Source: Lepisosteus oculatus | Lineage: Eukaryota; Chordata; Actinopteri; Semionotiformes; Lepisosteidae | DNA length: 64,000 nt | Assembly (NCBI RefSeq): GCF_040954835.1 | Contig: NC_090718.1 | Coordinates: 12,229,532 to 12,293,531 of the forward strand | Direction: 5' to 3' | The notes under the pieces: model-generated | Database searches by the model: none | Told to the model about the DNA's origin: nothing | Seen by the model: the letters and a program-made list of their open reading frames with translations, nothing else | In this document: in pieces, positions 1 through 13,089 of the stretch | How the letters are laid out: every line of letters starts with the position of its first letter | Position numbering within the stretch: the stretch's first letter is position 1 | Program-made: the position numbers and the translations under genes

Positions 1-2087
1 CTCTTTCACTGGCACACAGCATCAGAACATCATGTTTGCCGGTCTCTCCTGGAAGCTGGAGGTACCTTGAAATGAAGAATATGATACTTCAATTTTAACA
101 AGAAAACTGTGAACTCTTAAAGCTCCAAAACCAAAAGGCTTACATCAAGTATTATGAATTTGGATTCCACACTAGGAAGCGATAATATTTTCGGCAGCAA
201 TGTATCAATTGTAAGCTCCATTCGCCCAAAACTTTTCATGCCTAATACAAATCCATACAGAAACCACTGTGACCGAACTAAAAAGTCAGCAGTCTGGGCT
301 GAAGAGCTGGCATTCACTTTTCTTATTAAACCCTGCCAACTTCTTTTCTGCTAGCCTCTTTTTTCTGGTACAATTTCTGCCACACCAAGCCAAAGTACGC
401 ACTGTGTCCCTCCAGTAACGAGGCAGTAACCAGGAGTCGCCTGTACTGCACTCGGGTTTGGGTGTGAAGCCGCAGTATCGACTGCTTCTAATCTCTCCGC
501 GTCGTGTACACCTGAACGTTGGAGACCACGCACAGAGACCCCAGCATTGCAGTTAGCTTCAAAGAGCACCTCGGCACGGCTGACCACCTGTAGGGAAAGT
601 ACATTTAGTCACATCGAACGATTGCACCAGTTAAGAGTGTCAGCTACAGAGCTTCCTGTAGCTTTGATCTCGGCTGTTATGTAAATATGATTAATGCGGA
701 GGTTTTGTGGTGTTTGGTGGTGTTGGTTGGCGACTTGATACCTGCACGTTTTTTGGAAAATATCAATTACATTTCAAGCGCTTCCCCTCCCCAACCCACA
801 GGCACTTTTGGCGAATTCACTTGGTTTCTGCAGAAGGGCGTCTTTTATGTTTGTACAGTACTGGCAAAAAGTGCAAAACCCCGCTCACACCAACGCAAAT
901 GTAAAATGGCTGAGTGTGTGTTAAAGCAGAGGAAGAGACGTCTTTTGCGAGTTTCAGAACACACTGGCTGCGGCATCTGGTTTTTCTTTTCATTTGCGTA
1001 AATAGTAGATTACCGTGCTGTTACCTGCCGCTGAATTAAACAGGCTGTCCGTGTTTGATTTTGTACACAGGGTATAATTTTAATAAATGAGCTTTTTGTT
1101 TTAGTTTCATAGTGGTTAAAATCATGACTGACCGATTGTCCGATGTGTAACTACAGTTGTGGTATCAGTCAATCGTCTATGGATGTGTGCTACATGCCTT
1201 TGTGGTGTCATTGTATCAGTTATTGTGTATCTTTTTTTCCTGTTCTCAGACAAACAGCCCCCGATGAGGGACAGGCATCAACAGAAGGTATTCAATTACA
1301 TATTGTTTTAATGTAATGCTTATAAAACCTTGCAGAAATTTGCATGCAGGGCATTTTTCTTGTTGCCTCGCTGTGATAGATAATAGAAAATTTCGCACTG
1401 TGCTTTTAATACGGGGGTGCAGTCGATTTTATTGTAGATTCACGGGCTACCGCAATCGACAGTTTTCACTTCCCAGAGCAGCCGATTCTTTCTCAAACCG
1501 TCCGTCAGACATTGCACGTCCATGGTATGAACCAATTCCGCTCTTAGCCTGCAGATCGGTGAAAGGACTGAGCAAAGACTGTGAGGACATCAGGGGACGA
1601 GGAAGGCCATGGAGTTATTGAACAAACCGCTACAGCTCCGTGCGCTCTAGAATCGTTCTCTGGTTTTAAGACATACAACACTTTGTAATGTTGTGTGTAG
1701 TAACTTTCAGTAAAATCCAGATTCGTAATATTAGGCAGAAATATTTAAACACAAGTAAAACAAGTAATTAAAATAAAAACAAGTAAATAAAGTGGGGATA
1801 GAATACTTTTCTTTTTCAAACTGGCACTGACTGGTGCATTAAAACGTACCAGTATTAATGATGCAAGCTGCAATTTGTATGCCACCCCACTTATTTGAAG
1901 CTGTCGTTTACAGAGGAGAGTTTTGCCTTACCCCCCACCACACAGTTCCTGTTTAAATGCAGCAGAAAACCCCACTTTGGGGAGAAGTGACTCAGCTGAT
2001 ATTCTGGTTGGTCCAGGACTTGTTTCTCAGTGCTCAGGAGAAGGGCCGGTACAGAGAAACGTCACGTTACGGAAATGTGAACGTTCT
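1..2087. other. Gene-poor left edge
   Basis: I see no convincing exon, RNA gene or classified repeat here. The open frames are short, lack splice borders that join to anything, and resemble no family I know. The stretch is ordinary AT-rich intergenic DNA. Confidence 0.5.
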
Positions 2088-2432
2088 GGGGGCAGCACAG
2101 CGGTGCAGTGCCGAGCATTGCTGCCTCACGTGCTGGGGTTCTGGGTTCAGGTCCTGGGATGTCTGTGGGGAGTTTGTATGTTCTCCCTGTGTCCACGTGG
2201 GTTTTCTCCCAAGTGCTCCAGTTTCCCATAGTTCAAAAACATACTGGTGGGTTAATTGGCTTCTGGGGAAAACCAGCCCTTGGTGTGACTGTGTTTCTGT
2301 CTGTGTGAGAGTCCTGCAGTAGACTGGTGCTCCATCCAGGGTCTACTCTGCCTGGCGCCGGTCGATGCAGGAATAGGTCTGGCTCCCTTGAGACCCTGAA
2401 TGGGATGAAACGGTTCGAAAACGGATGAATGT
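2088..2432 (+). repeat. Dispersed ~350 bp repeat (GGCAGCAC head, GGATG tail)
   Basis: This is one of several copies of a repeat that starts with a GGCAGCACAG-type head. It runs through a 'TTTGTATGTTCTCCCTGTG' block and ends in a GAAAACGGATGAATG tail. The copy at 45.66-46.02 kb aligns along its whole length, and partial antisense copies lie at about 10.6 and 23.2 kb. The family is widespread in ray-finned fish genomes. Its class is not clear from the sequence. Divergence between the copies shows it is old. Confidence 0.7.
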
Positions 2433-5400
2433 TATGATACGGAAACTCACAATTCTGTTTTTTTTTGTTGTGTTTTGCCTTACGCTCTCCAGGGGGGATC
2501 TATGCAGTGCCAAAAACGCGAAAAATGAAGAGGAGGCGGGAATATGATGAAGGTCAGTAAAAATAGGTTTTGGAGCAGTTCTTGGTAAAACAAGAACGTT
2601 CGTCAACAATCACAGGAACTACGTACTACAAGAAGGGCTTAACTCGACATCTAGAAACTCTGCTTTTTGTTTTTCAGTATTATTGTTCGCTAAAGATGTT
2701 TGCTTTTTTTTTCTTTTTTGATCGCCTCCGTTTTAAAAAGTCCCAGTTAAAGTCTAGAATTGAGAAAACAAAGACACACACACACACTCAGAGGCCAAGT
2801 CATCAAGGAAACAACTATTCTGTTTCGTTTTGGAGGCTACAACTCAAAGATGAGAGGGGCCTGAGCTTATCATGGTGGTATTGTCAAGGAAACCCCTTTA
2901 TCTCAAATTACAGGGCCACCCATACGAACGTTTCACATCGTCAATGTGCACTGTGTGAGCAATGTAGATCAAAATTCTTTGCTTGGTCATACCATACATA
3001 GGCACTCCTGTTCAGCTTAGCTTGCAGTAGCTCATATAACCAAATTTCTCTGTGTCCTGCTTGATTACACCGTGCTTTCCTTTAACTGCACTCTGCATGC
3101 TTTTCACCCCAGTATACAACAGCAAACCTTTCCAGAAGAGCTGTCCATTCCTGGGCTCAGGTAGCCCATGTGTATACAGGTATTCCAGGTGACTTAAAAG
3201 CACTGGCTTCTGAAGGGCTGGGAGAAGCTGTCGAAACAGACCAAACTAATCAGTGACGAGCTGCTCGAGCTCGTTAAGAGCTCAGCTGGAATGAAAAACT
3301 TGCAGCAACACATGGCCCTCCAGGAACTGGATTGGTCAGCCCAGCTTGCAGCTTAACAGCTGCTGGGAAGGCAATGCAGAGGAAATTGAAGTATTATCAT
3401 AATGTGTCAGCCTGGAACAGCGGGGTGATGCTGATTGTGACTCTGTACGTAATGTAGTATTTTCAGATTCTGAAATTAAGAGCCTCAGGGTTTTTTCATT
3501 CGACAACTCACTGCATGAAGCATGAACGTGTCAGACACAATATTGTTAATGTTAATGGTGGATGACACAGCTGCGGCACCAAAGCATGCTTAAGTCTGTT
3601 TAATCCTCCCATTTACACACCCAGAAACAGAAAACAGATAAGATCTTCAATTTAGCTGAGCGCCGTGCCTCTAATAAAATATCCCCAGCATGGTAGCTCA
3701 CTTATGATTGCTCGAGTAAGTGCCCTGAAAGAATCCCTACACCACAATTATTAGTCTTGCATTGGTTTTCCTGAGCATCAAAACCCAAGACTGATGACTC
3801 TGTTTTGCTCTGTCCCGTCTTTGTATTAAAGTCTCCAAGCCTATTGTGGACGAAACACAGCTCATTTATGCAGACATAATTTTCCAGCCTTCGCCCGGGA
3901 ACGCAACTGGGAAGGTAAGGAAGTGACATCCGAGGTTTTAAAAAGTGGTCTGAGAATTTGTTCATGCTGCCCAGCGTATTAAAATCAACTTGAGCTTTTT
4001 CAAGTCCACAGGCACATGTTCGTTGAATTTAAACATCATTCTTAATGGCTCAGCTACACCGCTGGTCCCAGGACCCCTGACTCTGGTAGGCAAGGGGTCT
4101 ACTTTAGAAATGCCAGCCATGGTAGTAAGAATCATAGGCACACATTCCAGAGCAAGGACCATAACCTGGCTCCTCATTTTGCAGCACCCCCTGCAGGGAG
4201 GGGTGTGCAATTGCATTCATACAGCTTCATACAGCAAGCTACAGTAGATGAAAACACATAGCCTGAGTGCCTTAGAAATGCATCTAAAGAAGATGAAGTG
4301 ACTGGAAGACGTAGCCAGCCGAAGGAGGCTTGAATTGGGCAAAGAACAAATGACAGGAAATGCCGAAACAAGCTGAGGCAGAGGCACATGATGAGCTGGG
4401 AGCTGAAGGAAGAGGCATTTCCCAGAGCAGCTAATGTGACAGTTTTCGTGTTCAAGCAACAACAAGCTCTTGTTTTTGTGAAACCTATGGAAAAAAAAAA
4501 ACAACCTATAATGCCAGCCCATGGAATAAACCCCCCTCACACTGCTTATCTGAAACTCTTCTGATAAGATCACTTCGCCTTCTTGTTGTTGAAACGAAAG
4601 AAAAGTAGAATGTCAAACCATTACCTTCAGATTGTCTGACATCTCACTTACTTTATGTAATTTGGCTCGCTATCCCCTCAATAAAGAATTACTGTATAGA
4701 CAATTGACTGTGTGCTCAAAGCCAGCTTTATATCAAAGTCCACAAACTATTTCCACTAAACACTTACCACCTCAGTACCTTTGCTTTTCATTTTTCCTAA
4801 AAGAAAATAGAAAGAAAACAAAGTAAAAAAACAAATCAGTCATGTGTCACAGGACTCTTTTAGGGTTCGGATTTAAGTGCGTTAAATGTAGTTTTAGCCA
4901 TGCTACATAAAAAATTAAAGCACCTCAAAAATGTATCCATGAATCTAAACATTTACTCTTATTTCAGCTCCTAAATTTTAAATTATTTTTTGTGTGAAAG
5001 TGAGAGTTCATGTACATGTGAGAAGAGATTCAAAGGTTTTGAAATCTAATAGTTACTCCCATGAATACTACAGGTCACAATACAAAGGAGGAATGTCTTG
5101 AATTTTTTAAATTCTGGTTCAGTGACCTCTGAGTTTTTCTTTTTAATCAATTTTTTTCCCCTGTCTTTCCACACTGAGGTAATTTCATACTGCAGACACA
5201 CAAGAGCATTTCAGTGAACCTGTAGATGTTGTCTGTTGCGGTGCAGACTCTGATTCTGACCTAAGGGATGAAAATTAACTGCAAAACATTGAGAGTACGT
5301 CAAAACCAGCTGTTTTTTTCTTCTGAATGAGGGAAAAATTAACTTTTTTTTTCACCCCCAGTTTATCTTAATTTAGGTCAAAAGCAGAAAAGCTTTGAAA

Positions 5401-6055
5401 GTTGAGTCTGCCCTTCACAAATGAAAGAAACAATAAGTCACTGACCTACTTAGACCTCATCTACAGTACATGCACATACTATTGGTGCCCTGGATTGTAC
5501 TTAATTTTGTTTTCTCTACCAAGCAACCTTGAAAGTTTTTGTAACTGCACAAAAGGGCACGACGGCAAAACGCTGAGACAGAAGAAAGCTCCTTTTGACA
5601 ACAGGCAGAGACGGTCAGCTCCGATCCCTTGACAAGAAGACGGCGCCGAGCAGAAAAGGGGTTTACATCGCTAATCTGTCACTTTTGCCTTTCCAGAAAA
5701 AGTTGGACCCAGATTGTACGGAAGCCGTATACAGTACAATTCAGAAAGGGAGAAAGAGACCTTCTAGGAATGAGCACGCGGTGCATGAACAGATAAACAC
5801 TGTGTACACGCTTGCGGAGATGCCACAGCATGGAGAAACACACTGAGAGATGGATTTCTGACCTAAAAATACGCAGCTTCTTATATTGCTCCTGGAACTG
5901 AATTCGGTTGGGTGGGTTCACAGTGGACAGTTTCTCAGAAGTGACTGGGCTCTGGGATTTCCACATGGTTTCTTCATGACTGCTTTGTCCTTGGAACAGA
6001 CAGTCCACCCCATGTCGAAGTAAACCCAAGACTTCTTAGCTTGCTTGAGAGCTCT
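2433..6055. other. Intergenic stretch without recognised gene
   Basis: This is AT-rich DNA with a short CA run near 2773 and scattered A and T homopolymers. No splice-compatible exons, RNA genes or classified transposons were recognised. The open frames are short and lack family resemblance. Confidence 0.45.
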
Positions 6056-6519
6056 TTGTCAGCCGAGATGTGATGGTGCAGAATGGCATCATCTCGGTCA
6101 CGTTTTCTGATTTGCGAGGCAGCATTTGTGGGCAACAGGTTTATTTGCAGACACGAAAACTAAAGTCCTGCATGTAGCCACGGGCTCCTTCTGGTTTGTC
6201 GAACACCGTGAAGGTGAAAGATTTGCTAGCAGCGCTGTGCCTAAGCTGTGGTGTTGTGTGACCCGCGTGCTGCTTTCATACACAGCCCCCTAGCCCTCCT
6301 GTTGTACCATGAATGGCTATAGATGCGTTGGGTTTTTTTTTTCAAATCAGTGAGCAGGCGTATAGCACAGGAAACTGTGGCTTCATAATTGATTGAGCCT
6401 CGTCTAGGTTGCTCTCATATACTGCAGAAAAAGACCAAGGAAAGAGTACAGCCAAGTCTGACTAATTCAGTCTCTCTGTGAACTGTGCTTGCAGGAGTGC
6501 TGTCAGCTTGGAGGGATTT
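6056..6519. repeat. Unclassified 464 bp repeat, copy A
   Basis: This is nearly identical to 33594-34062: about a dozen substitutions, one 6-base indel and a homopolymer length change. Homology starts sharply at TTGTCAGCC and ends near GCTTG(G/C)AGGGATTT. The first 40 bases can fold into a hairpin (CCGAGATG pairing with CATCTCGG). No terminal inverted repeat, tRNA promoter boxes or open frame were seen. It could be a young non-autonomous mobile element or a small segmental duplication. Orientation is arbitrary, and both copies lie in the same direction. Confidence 0.75.
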
Positions 6520-8050
6520 TAGAGCTATGGGGGCAGATTGTAATGAGTGCTTCACTGCTTTCTTTATTTGGATTTCTATTACAGTCACAAAGACAAATTC
6601 CCTTGGTTTTCAGAAGGACACTGACGAGGCTGCTATTTTGGGACTGTCTTTTTAACTCTTCCACGGCTGTCTTCACTGCATACTTCCAGTTTCCATTGCC
6701 AAGAACTGCCCTTGCTTCCAAATCAAAGCGTCTGACAGGCGCAAAGGTGGCTCACTGTGTGCTTTCTCTCTCTTTTCCTTCTGTTTCACAGGAAGCTTCT
6801 GAAAATGCATAGTGTTCACCTCCGTCACTAATGAAGGTGCTCTTAACACCTTCGGATTGGAATACCTCTGAACAGAATGACTCTGTGATTCAGTTTCTCA
6901 CTCAGGAAACTGTGTATGTTTAATAATGAGTGTGTAGGGCATGCCATGTCTGTGCAACACACACAATGTGTTTTCCTGTCATTCCGATTTTGCTATTCAG
7001 CGAGTCATTTTTACTACACTGACTCACACAACTCCAGAAATGAGGGAAAGAAAAATCTACACTTTGAAATTTCAATGGAACATGTCTGCTTTCCAGTGAT
7101 TTTGCTGAAAGACATTTTTATAACATAATTGCTTCAACCGTTGGCATACTTGGCCAATATTAAGTAATGAGTGTAAACGAAAGTGGGTCACCTAAACAGA
7201 AAAACAAACAAATGGAAAGTATTTTTTCTTATATAAGGTATCATAGAACTTACTTAAAGAATGTGTCAGGGTTTCTGAAAGGGGTGAGTAGTTGGACAAC
7301 TGTGTGAAGCCGTGAGGAAGGGAGTTTGAGCCAAAGTAAATCCAAGATTCCAGATCCAAGTCGTTAGGCAAGAGCGAAGTCAAAAGTAGGAGAACCAGGT
7401 CGGGGTGTCAAAGGAGTCCGGTCGAGAATAGTAGTGCGCACAAGGGAAAGCTGTGGAAGACTTCTCAATAGTGAGCGTAGGAAAGCCGGAGAAGAGTGTT
7501 TAAGTATTGAAGAGAGAGACGTGGTTGGATAATTAGTTCCCGGATGAGCGTGTGTGGAATTTAGTACGCGTGGGAATGCCAGGGCGCTTACAGGAGAAGG
7601 TACGAGTCGTGACAGAATGCCTCCATCATAACCTCTTTGGAAAGTTGAAAACAAATGTTCAATAGCAAGTGTGTTTCTCATGCTTGATTTGATTATATGA
7701 ATGTTACTGCTTGTCAGTTAATGAACTGGGGCCAAGAAATTAGCTGAAGCCAGAAAAGGAACAGTAAGTGAAGTTACTAAAGGAAAACCAGGTCTCCTAG
7801 TCTGTCACACATATCTCAGCCACTCACAGCTATTGTCTGTAAATCAGAAAAGACACACTGTCTTAATCCTATACACTGCTTCGTCACAAACACTGAGAAA
7901 CTGTAGTGACCTCTTACTGCCTTGCAAGAGCATGTAGACCTTCCTTACCCTGAAACTCAGATTACCTCCATTCGATTAGACGAACTGACGGCAGAATTGG
8001 GAGGGATAGAGGAGTTTATTCGCCATATGGACCGTACATGTTATAATGGG
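6520..8050. other. Intergenic stretch, nothing recognised
   Basis: No gene was recognised. Bases 7380-7650 have a composition unlike the surroundings (more G, purine-rich, few homopolymers) and could be a worn repeat, but I cannot classify it. The reverse-strand frame across that part has no recognised domain. Confidence 0.4.
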
Positions 8051-8054
8051 ATTC

Positions 8055-8420
8055 TTATTCATGCTGTTGTCTCAGGACATGCGCAGTACAGCAGACGACA
8101 CAACACAATGTAGTACAGTACATTTCAAAACAGTAAATAGTACATAATGACAATATGGAACAGACAAACAATACACAATAAATACAAACAGAACAATAAA
8201 TACAGGGTAGAAAGTCAAAGTGCAGAGTGCCAGGGGTGTGTTGAGTCCTGAGGCATTGCACAGTTAACTGTTTATGATGCTGTAGGGTAGAAGCTGTTCT
8301 TAAGCCTAGTGGTCTGTGCTTTAATAGTGCAGTCCGCTTGGAAGAGTGCAGAGGGGAGAACAGTTTGTAGCTGGGATAGTTGGGATCTTGAATGATGGAT
8401 TGGGCTTTATTGTGACTTTT
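8055..8420. repeat. Interspersed repeat fragment (LINE-tail-like)
   Basis: The block containing 'GTAGGGTAGAAGCTGTTCTT', then 'AGTGCAGAGGGGAGAACAGTTTGTAGCTGGGATAGTTGG', resembles a repeat common in fish genomes in which an AGAAGCTGTT core is followed by a GGGTGAACAGT-type segment. It has no open reading frame. I place it with LINE-type tails from memory of similar sequences, so the family assignment is tentative. Confidence 0.4.
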
Positions 8421-9329
8421 TTTAGATAGAAGCTCTAAATCTCAGCTCCATGAGTGTTTGTCGATTGTAGATGACGGCCGCACACATATGTTTTACACAA
8501 GAAAACTGTTCGTGACAGACATTTGTGCCTGGACCATAAGGGGGTCAGCAGCTGTGGCTGTCTACACGTTTAAGAAACTCAAACCTCTGAGATATCTTTG
8601 TGTGCTATTTTCTGTAAATAGCTATTAGTAGCCGCTAGAGTGGTCTTCAATGAATGTAACTGACGTCTGTTTGCTGAAGTATTAAAGGATTGAATTAATT
8701 TAGGCTTGGCACATATCTTCTTCATCTTCTAAGCAACATTTGTGCCTTTTTCTGCTGATTCTGTTTCTCCTTACATATTGTTCAAAATATCTCTCTCCTA
8801 CTTTTTCTTTTCTCATAAAAAGATGTACAATATAAGATGACTCAGTTTGTAGCCACCGCCCTAATCCAAGCCCGAAACCTGAAGTCTCCCCCATCACACC
8901 CACGGGCACACATGGTCATAGATACCTCTGCTTCTGAAATGCCCAGCTTTCCAGCTGGCTCAGTCACATAACTTGGTGATGGTTAATGCTGTTTAAGAAG
9001 GCAATTATACGCAGTGAATAAATGGGTTAAAACTCATCAGCTGAGCACCAGTGTGAAGTTGTGGGTGGGAATTCGGACTCTCGTCTGGGAAAGCGTACTT
9101 TCCAATTCCTGGTTGGAAACATGAGCACAGCTCCAGAGAAACGGCTACTCTCTCATCTAACTAGTGGCTTGCTGATGAAAGGATCTCATCTTGCAGGAAG
9201 AAGGGGTTTCCAGGAAGAACCCAGCGTATCTGCTTCAACCGCATGGCAGGCTAGCTCGCTCCACGCCCCCACAACCCTTTCGGTAAAGAAGTGCCCCCCC
9301 TGATTTTGGTTTAAAATGCACGTGTGTCC

Positions 9330-9640
9330 TTTGGCTCGTGTTTCACTCTTCATCGTGAAGCTAGTGCCTGGGTTGGCTTGATCAGGGCCCTTGAGGAGTT
9401 TGAACACTTGTGTCAGGTCCCCTCTCAATCTTCTCTCGTCCAGACTGATAGAAGTTTGGGTCCTTCGGCCCAGCAGTGTAGTAAATTCCCTTTAGCCCTG
9501 GAATGTATCTGGTTATTCTTCTCTGGACTGATTTCAGAATGGCAGTGTATTTTCTATGACATGGTCATCCAGAATACATAATATTCTAAATGAAGCCTTA
9601 CTACTGGCACTGTATGATTTTAACATGCCTTTAGTTAAGT
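9330..9640 (-). mobile_element. CR1-like LINE fragment
   Basis: On the - strand the sequence reads like the C-terminal end of a CR1 reverse transcriptase: the motif RLHLEYYVFW corresponds to the family's RPHLEYCVQFW. The order of segments also matches CR1 read in reverse (the TCAGGTCCCCTCTCAATCTTC block, then GCCCAGCAGTGTAG, then TTATTCTTCTCTGGACTGAT). It is a short 5'-truncated and degraded piece, as expected of an old CR1 insertion. Confidence 0.7.
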
Positions 9641-9649
9641 TCTACACTT

Positions 9650-12270
9650 TTAACACTAGACCCTAACATGTCATTTTCTCGTGTGTTTCCCCACATTGTC
9701 TAGAAGATGCGAATGATGTGTCCAAATAAACATATACTGTAAGTCTTTTTTGTGAGTTGCCTCTTCTCTGTCCGTGTTGCACCTGCCTGGTTTTTGTCCA
9801 GTGTTCTGGATAAAATTGAACTTTTTTAATATCATTTTTTCGGTGTTTGCCAGCTCTCCTCATTCTTAGTGATCTGCATATCTGCCGAGTTGACTGACTC
9901 TACCAGAAGGGTGACCTTCTGCTGATGTTTAAGTCATTTTGTTTCAGGCTCATAATCAATCATGATCTGTATTCTGCAGTAAAAAAAAAAAAAATAAGCC
10001 TGTTTCCATTATGCATCTGTGGAAGAGCACAAGAGGTTAATGATGGCAAAATCTGAAAAAGAGTTAATTCGATTTGAGAGGTGTGATGGATGTGTTTCTG
10101 CAAAACATCTTACTGGCTGGTTATGTGTCATTTAACTGCAGATTTAGTGATTACGGTTCGAAATGCCGATCAGATCAATGCGAATCAAAACGTGCTAAAT
10201 GATAGTTTAGATTTCCACCGACAGTACAGTTGCCAGTCCGGGCGAAACACAACGTAAGCATCAGCAGGCTTTTCAGTGGTATTTACCGAAACTTTTAGTT
10301 TCTTATCTAGATGTAAATGTCTAGAGTTGACAGCATACATACAGAACCATCGCTTCGTGCACGTGCGCAAGAAGAAAAAAAAATGTCAAAAGACGCCCTA
10401 TATTGTAATTACCCTCTAAAAATCGATGGTATCGTTCAGCGAATGCTTTCAATAGGGTGGGAGAATCGTATTTATTTAATTTGGAAAGTGCACAAATGAA
10501 TGTGTCTTCGCGAACTGTATTCAAATTCAAAGGTGGGGAAATTCAGTGTGACTTTATCGATTAAATCGAGCAGTTTTTTTTTCCTTTCAAAATCATGACA
10601 CCAGTAGGCCCCTCTCCACGTGTCTTTGGGAAGTGGGAAAACTAACGCGAACGCGGGGTGAACATACAGACTCCACAGAGAAGGCGTGGCACTCCGGAAT
10701 TCAAGAACTGTGAGGCAGTTTAGTCACAATATGGAAGACCGCCACAGGGGAACTAGCGACGCATCATGACACATTTTTAACAAGTGCATTTTTTCTCTCT
10801 TACAAAGTTTTGAAACTGTCCAGCTGGTGGGTAACTTTCAGAGAAGATAAGGGAAACCATATCCTTAGAGATTACATTCTTCCGTTCGCGACTGGCTCTG
10901 TTGTTTCATTAGGGACCATATCCACAGGGACATAATGGGTCAAATGCAACGAGGTTTCGGATTAAGCTCGTAGCTGCATACTAAGCTGCGGACTGGTTAA
11001 TACCACACTATCTGGAGATCATCTCCAGTTTTAAGCCTAATTGAAACCAAGAGACGTGCGGTACAAAGTTAGACACCAGCTTAGTACCTGTGCTTAGTAC
11101 AGTGCTGCGGACTAATTTCAGCGGACACGTTTATTGCAATGGGTATTAAGGAAGCGCACTTGTTTAGCATGGTGCTGCATGTTAACCAAGGGTTAAACTC
11201 CAGTTAGTGCGCAGCTTTCAGTACGTTGCAATTGACCCGTAACCAGTACCATCTTTGTTTTGGTAGGTTTTTATGGTTATGGTTATTTTTTTCAATATGA
11301 TTTAAAAAAAAAAATAAACCGAAATTTCCTATATATTGCAAATGGATAAATGATTTTTTAAATGTTTTTTTTGTGTCGGAAACCCACAGGCTACGTACAG
11401 CAAAGAAAACAAAAACCCAGAACGTTTGCATACGTGTTTTTCTACCTGTTGCACACGATAAACACTTTTTATCTGATCGGCAGAAATGTCGGTGTCTCCA
11501 GTAAGTTTTCTCTGTAGTTCAGAACAGAAAGATAACATCGAAATATATATATATACCGATTAAACCGTTGGGAATAGCCTCAGACAGGCGTAGCCAATGC
11601 GCAGTTTAGTCAAACTGTAAATTATCGCGCACAGCCCATTGGCCTTCACATTTTAATACTGATGTTATAACAGACGAGTTTAAATATATAATGTAATTAG
11701 TAATTTATCAAGCACAGAGCATACGCAGGCTAAGACTAGTTACCTATAAGTCATCAAGAAATATAAACCTATTTAATCACGCACACAAAGGTAAAGGAGA
11801 CGTTTTTTTTCCCTCATCAAATGGATAATCATCAATCCCGCGTGACACAAAACAGTCCAGCCCTTTGCAAAAAAACTGATGAGGAATGAGAAACCATCGC
11901 CCAAGTTAGGCTGACGCGCTGGACACGAATGGGATGCGCATCACTGCAAGGACGGGTGTCCCCTGACTGATTTAAAAACGGCGGGCATCCACACTCGAAA
12001 CTGCATGAACAGTCAATAACGCGGCTAGAAATGCGCTCTGAAAAGTCGCTATGCTTTTTTCCCCGACTCCTGCTTAGTGGCCAAGCACCAAAATCGGTTC
12101 ATCATGCATAAAGGGCGACACCTCATGGCTGAAAAAGGGAAACACGTAGTGGAATTGATGAGCAACCAGGGTTTCATGTGATTCTGTCCGTGATAAAATA
12201 TCGCTCAGACGAAGAAAACGTATTAAAAGTATAGGATTTTTTAAAGCGGGTTAAGGTAGCTGTAAGCTTA
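9650..12270. other. Intergenic stretch with a small repeat remnant
   Basis: No gene was recognised. Around 10630-10720 a short stretch ('GAACATACAGACTCCACAGAG') is an antisense piece of the dispersed ~350 bp repeat described at 2088. From 10970 to 11200 words such as AAGCTGCGGACT recur (GCTGCGGACTGGTTAAT and GCTGCGGACTAATTTC), suggesting a worn unclassified repeat. The rest is AT-rich. Confidence 0.4.
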
Positions 12271-12279
12271 AGGTAGCTT

Positions 12280-13080
12280 GTCCCCAGAGACAAGAAGTTG
12301 CCTGCTTCCAGGTCTACAATAAATCCATTCTCTTCCAGTGGCAGCCACAAGGGGGCATCCTTGCCAGCTGCTCAAGCCACCTCACCTGGCTCCTCTGTCT
12401 TGTCACAGCAGCTCTACAGAGAATCCTCATTCCCGCCACGATCGCAGTGTTTCAGACACTGCTCACAGCTCGTGACCACAGGTGAGGACAGGGATGTGGA
12501 TCGACTGCTCAACCGAGAGCTTCATCTCGAAACTCAGTTCCTGCTTCACCATCATGGTGTTATGATCACCCTGACTCATGAACAAGACCCCGAGGAACTT
12601 GAACCCCTCCACTTGGGGCAGCTGCCCCCCCACCACCACCACCACCTGGAGGGAGCAAGCCAGTCTTTTCCAGGCAGGGGGTGTCAGAGATTGCGTGACC
12701 CGACTTTTGCTTTTGTAGACAAGTGTTGTAGTGATACAACAGTCAGCAGTGTCTTCCCAGCGCCCAGGGCACATCATAAAAACACAGCTCCGGAGGGGAC
12801 ACTTTCCAGGCCAGCCACAACCACCCCGTTCACCTCCAGGAGGAAGGTGATGCCAGAGCCTTCTTCAACTGCTCCCCGTGGGAGTCCCTGGTGTTCAAGT
12901 CCTTTCCTTGGCCCACTGCTGTCATCGGACTTTCCAAATGAGTGCCGGGGGTTAATCCTTCCGGGGGTAAGAGGCCAGCCGGAGCGTGATGCTGACCACA
13001 TCACCTCCACTTCCAGTGTCGGATGGTCAAGGAAAATGGTGGTCTTTGCCCCCCATTCCCCATGGGCCTTTATGGCCTGA
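12280..13080 (-). mobile_element. LINE reverse-transcriptase fragment (degraded)
   Basis: The - strand frame at 12463-12777 carries the pattern VEGFKFLGVLF...KQELSFEMKLSVEQSIHIPVLTCGHEL. This matches the end of many fish LINE reverse transcriptases (VEEFKYLGVLFTSEG, then KxELSxKAKLSIYQSIxVPTLTYGHELW). The flanking - strand frame at 12774-13010 probably belongs to the same insertion. The 260-residue + strand open frame over this region is only its antisense shadow. The LINE clade is not resolved. Confidence 0.7.
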
Positions 13081-13089
13081 AAAGAGACT

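Noticed and set aside
12298-13080. 260-codon + strand open frame
   Set aside because: It is the antisense of a LINE reverse-transcriptase fragment whose - strand frame has recognisable motifs.
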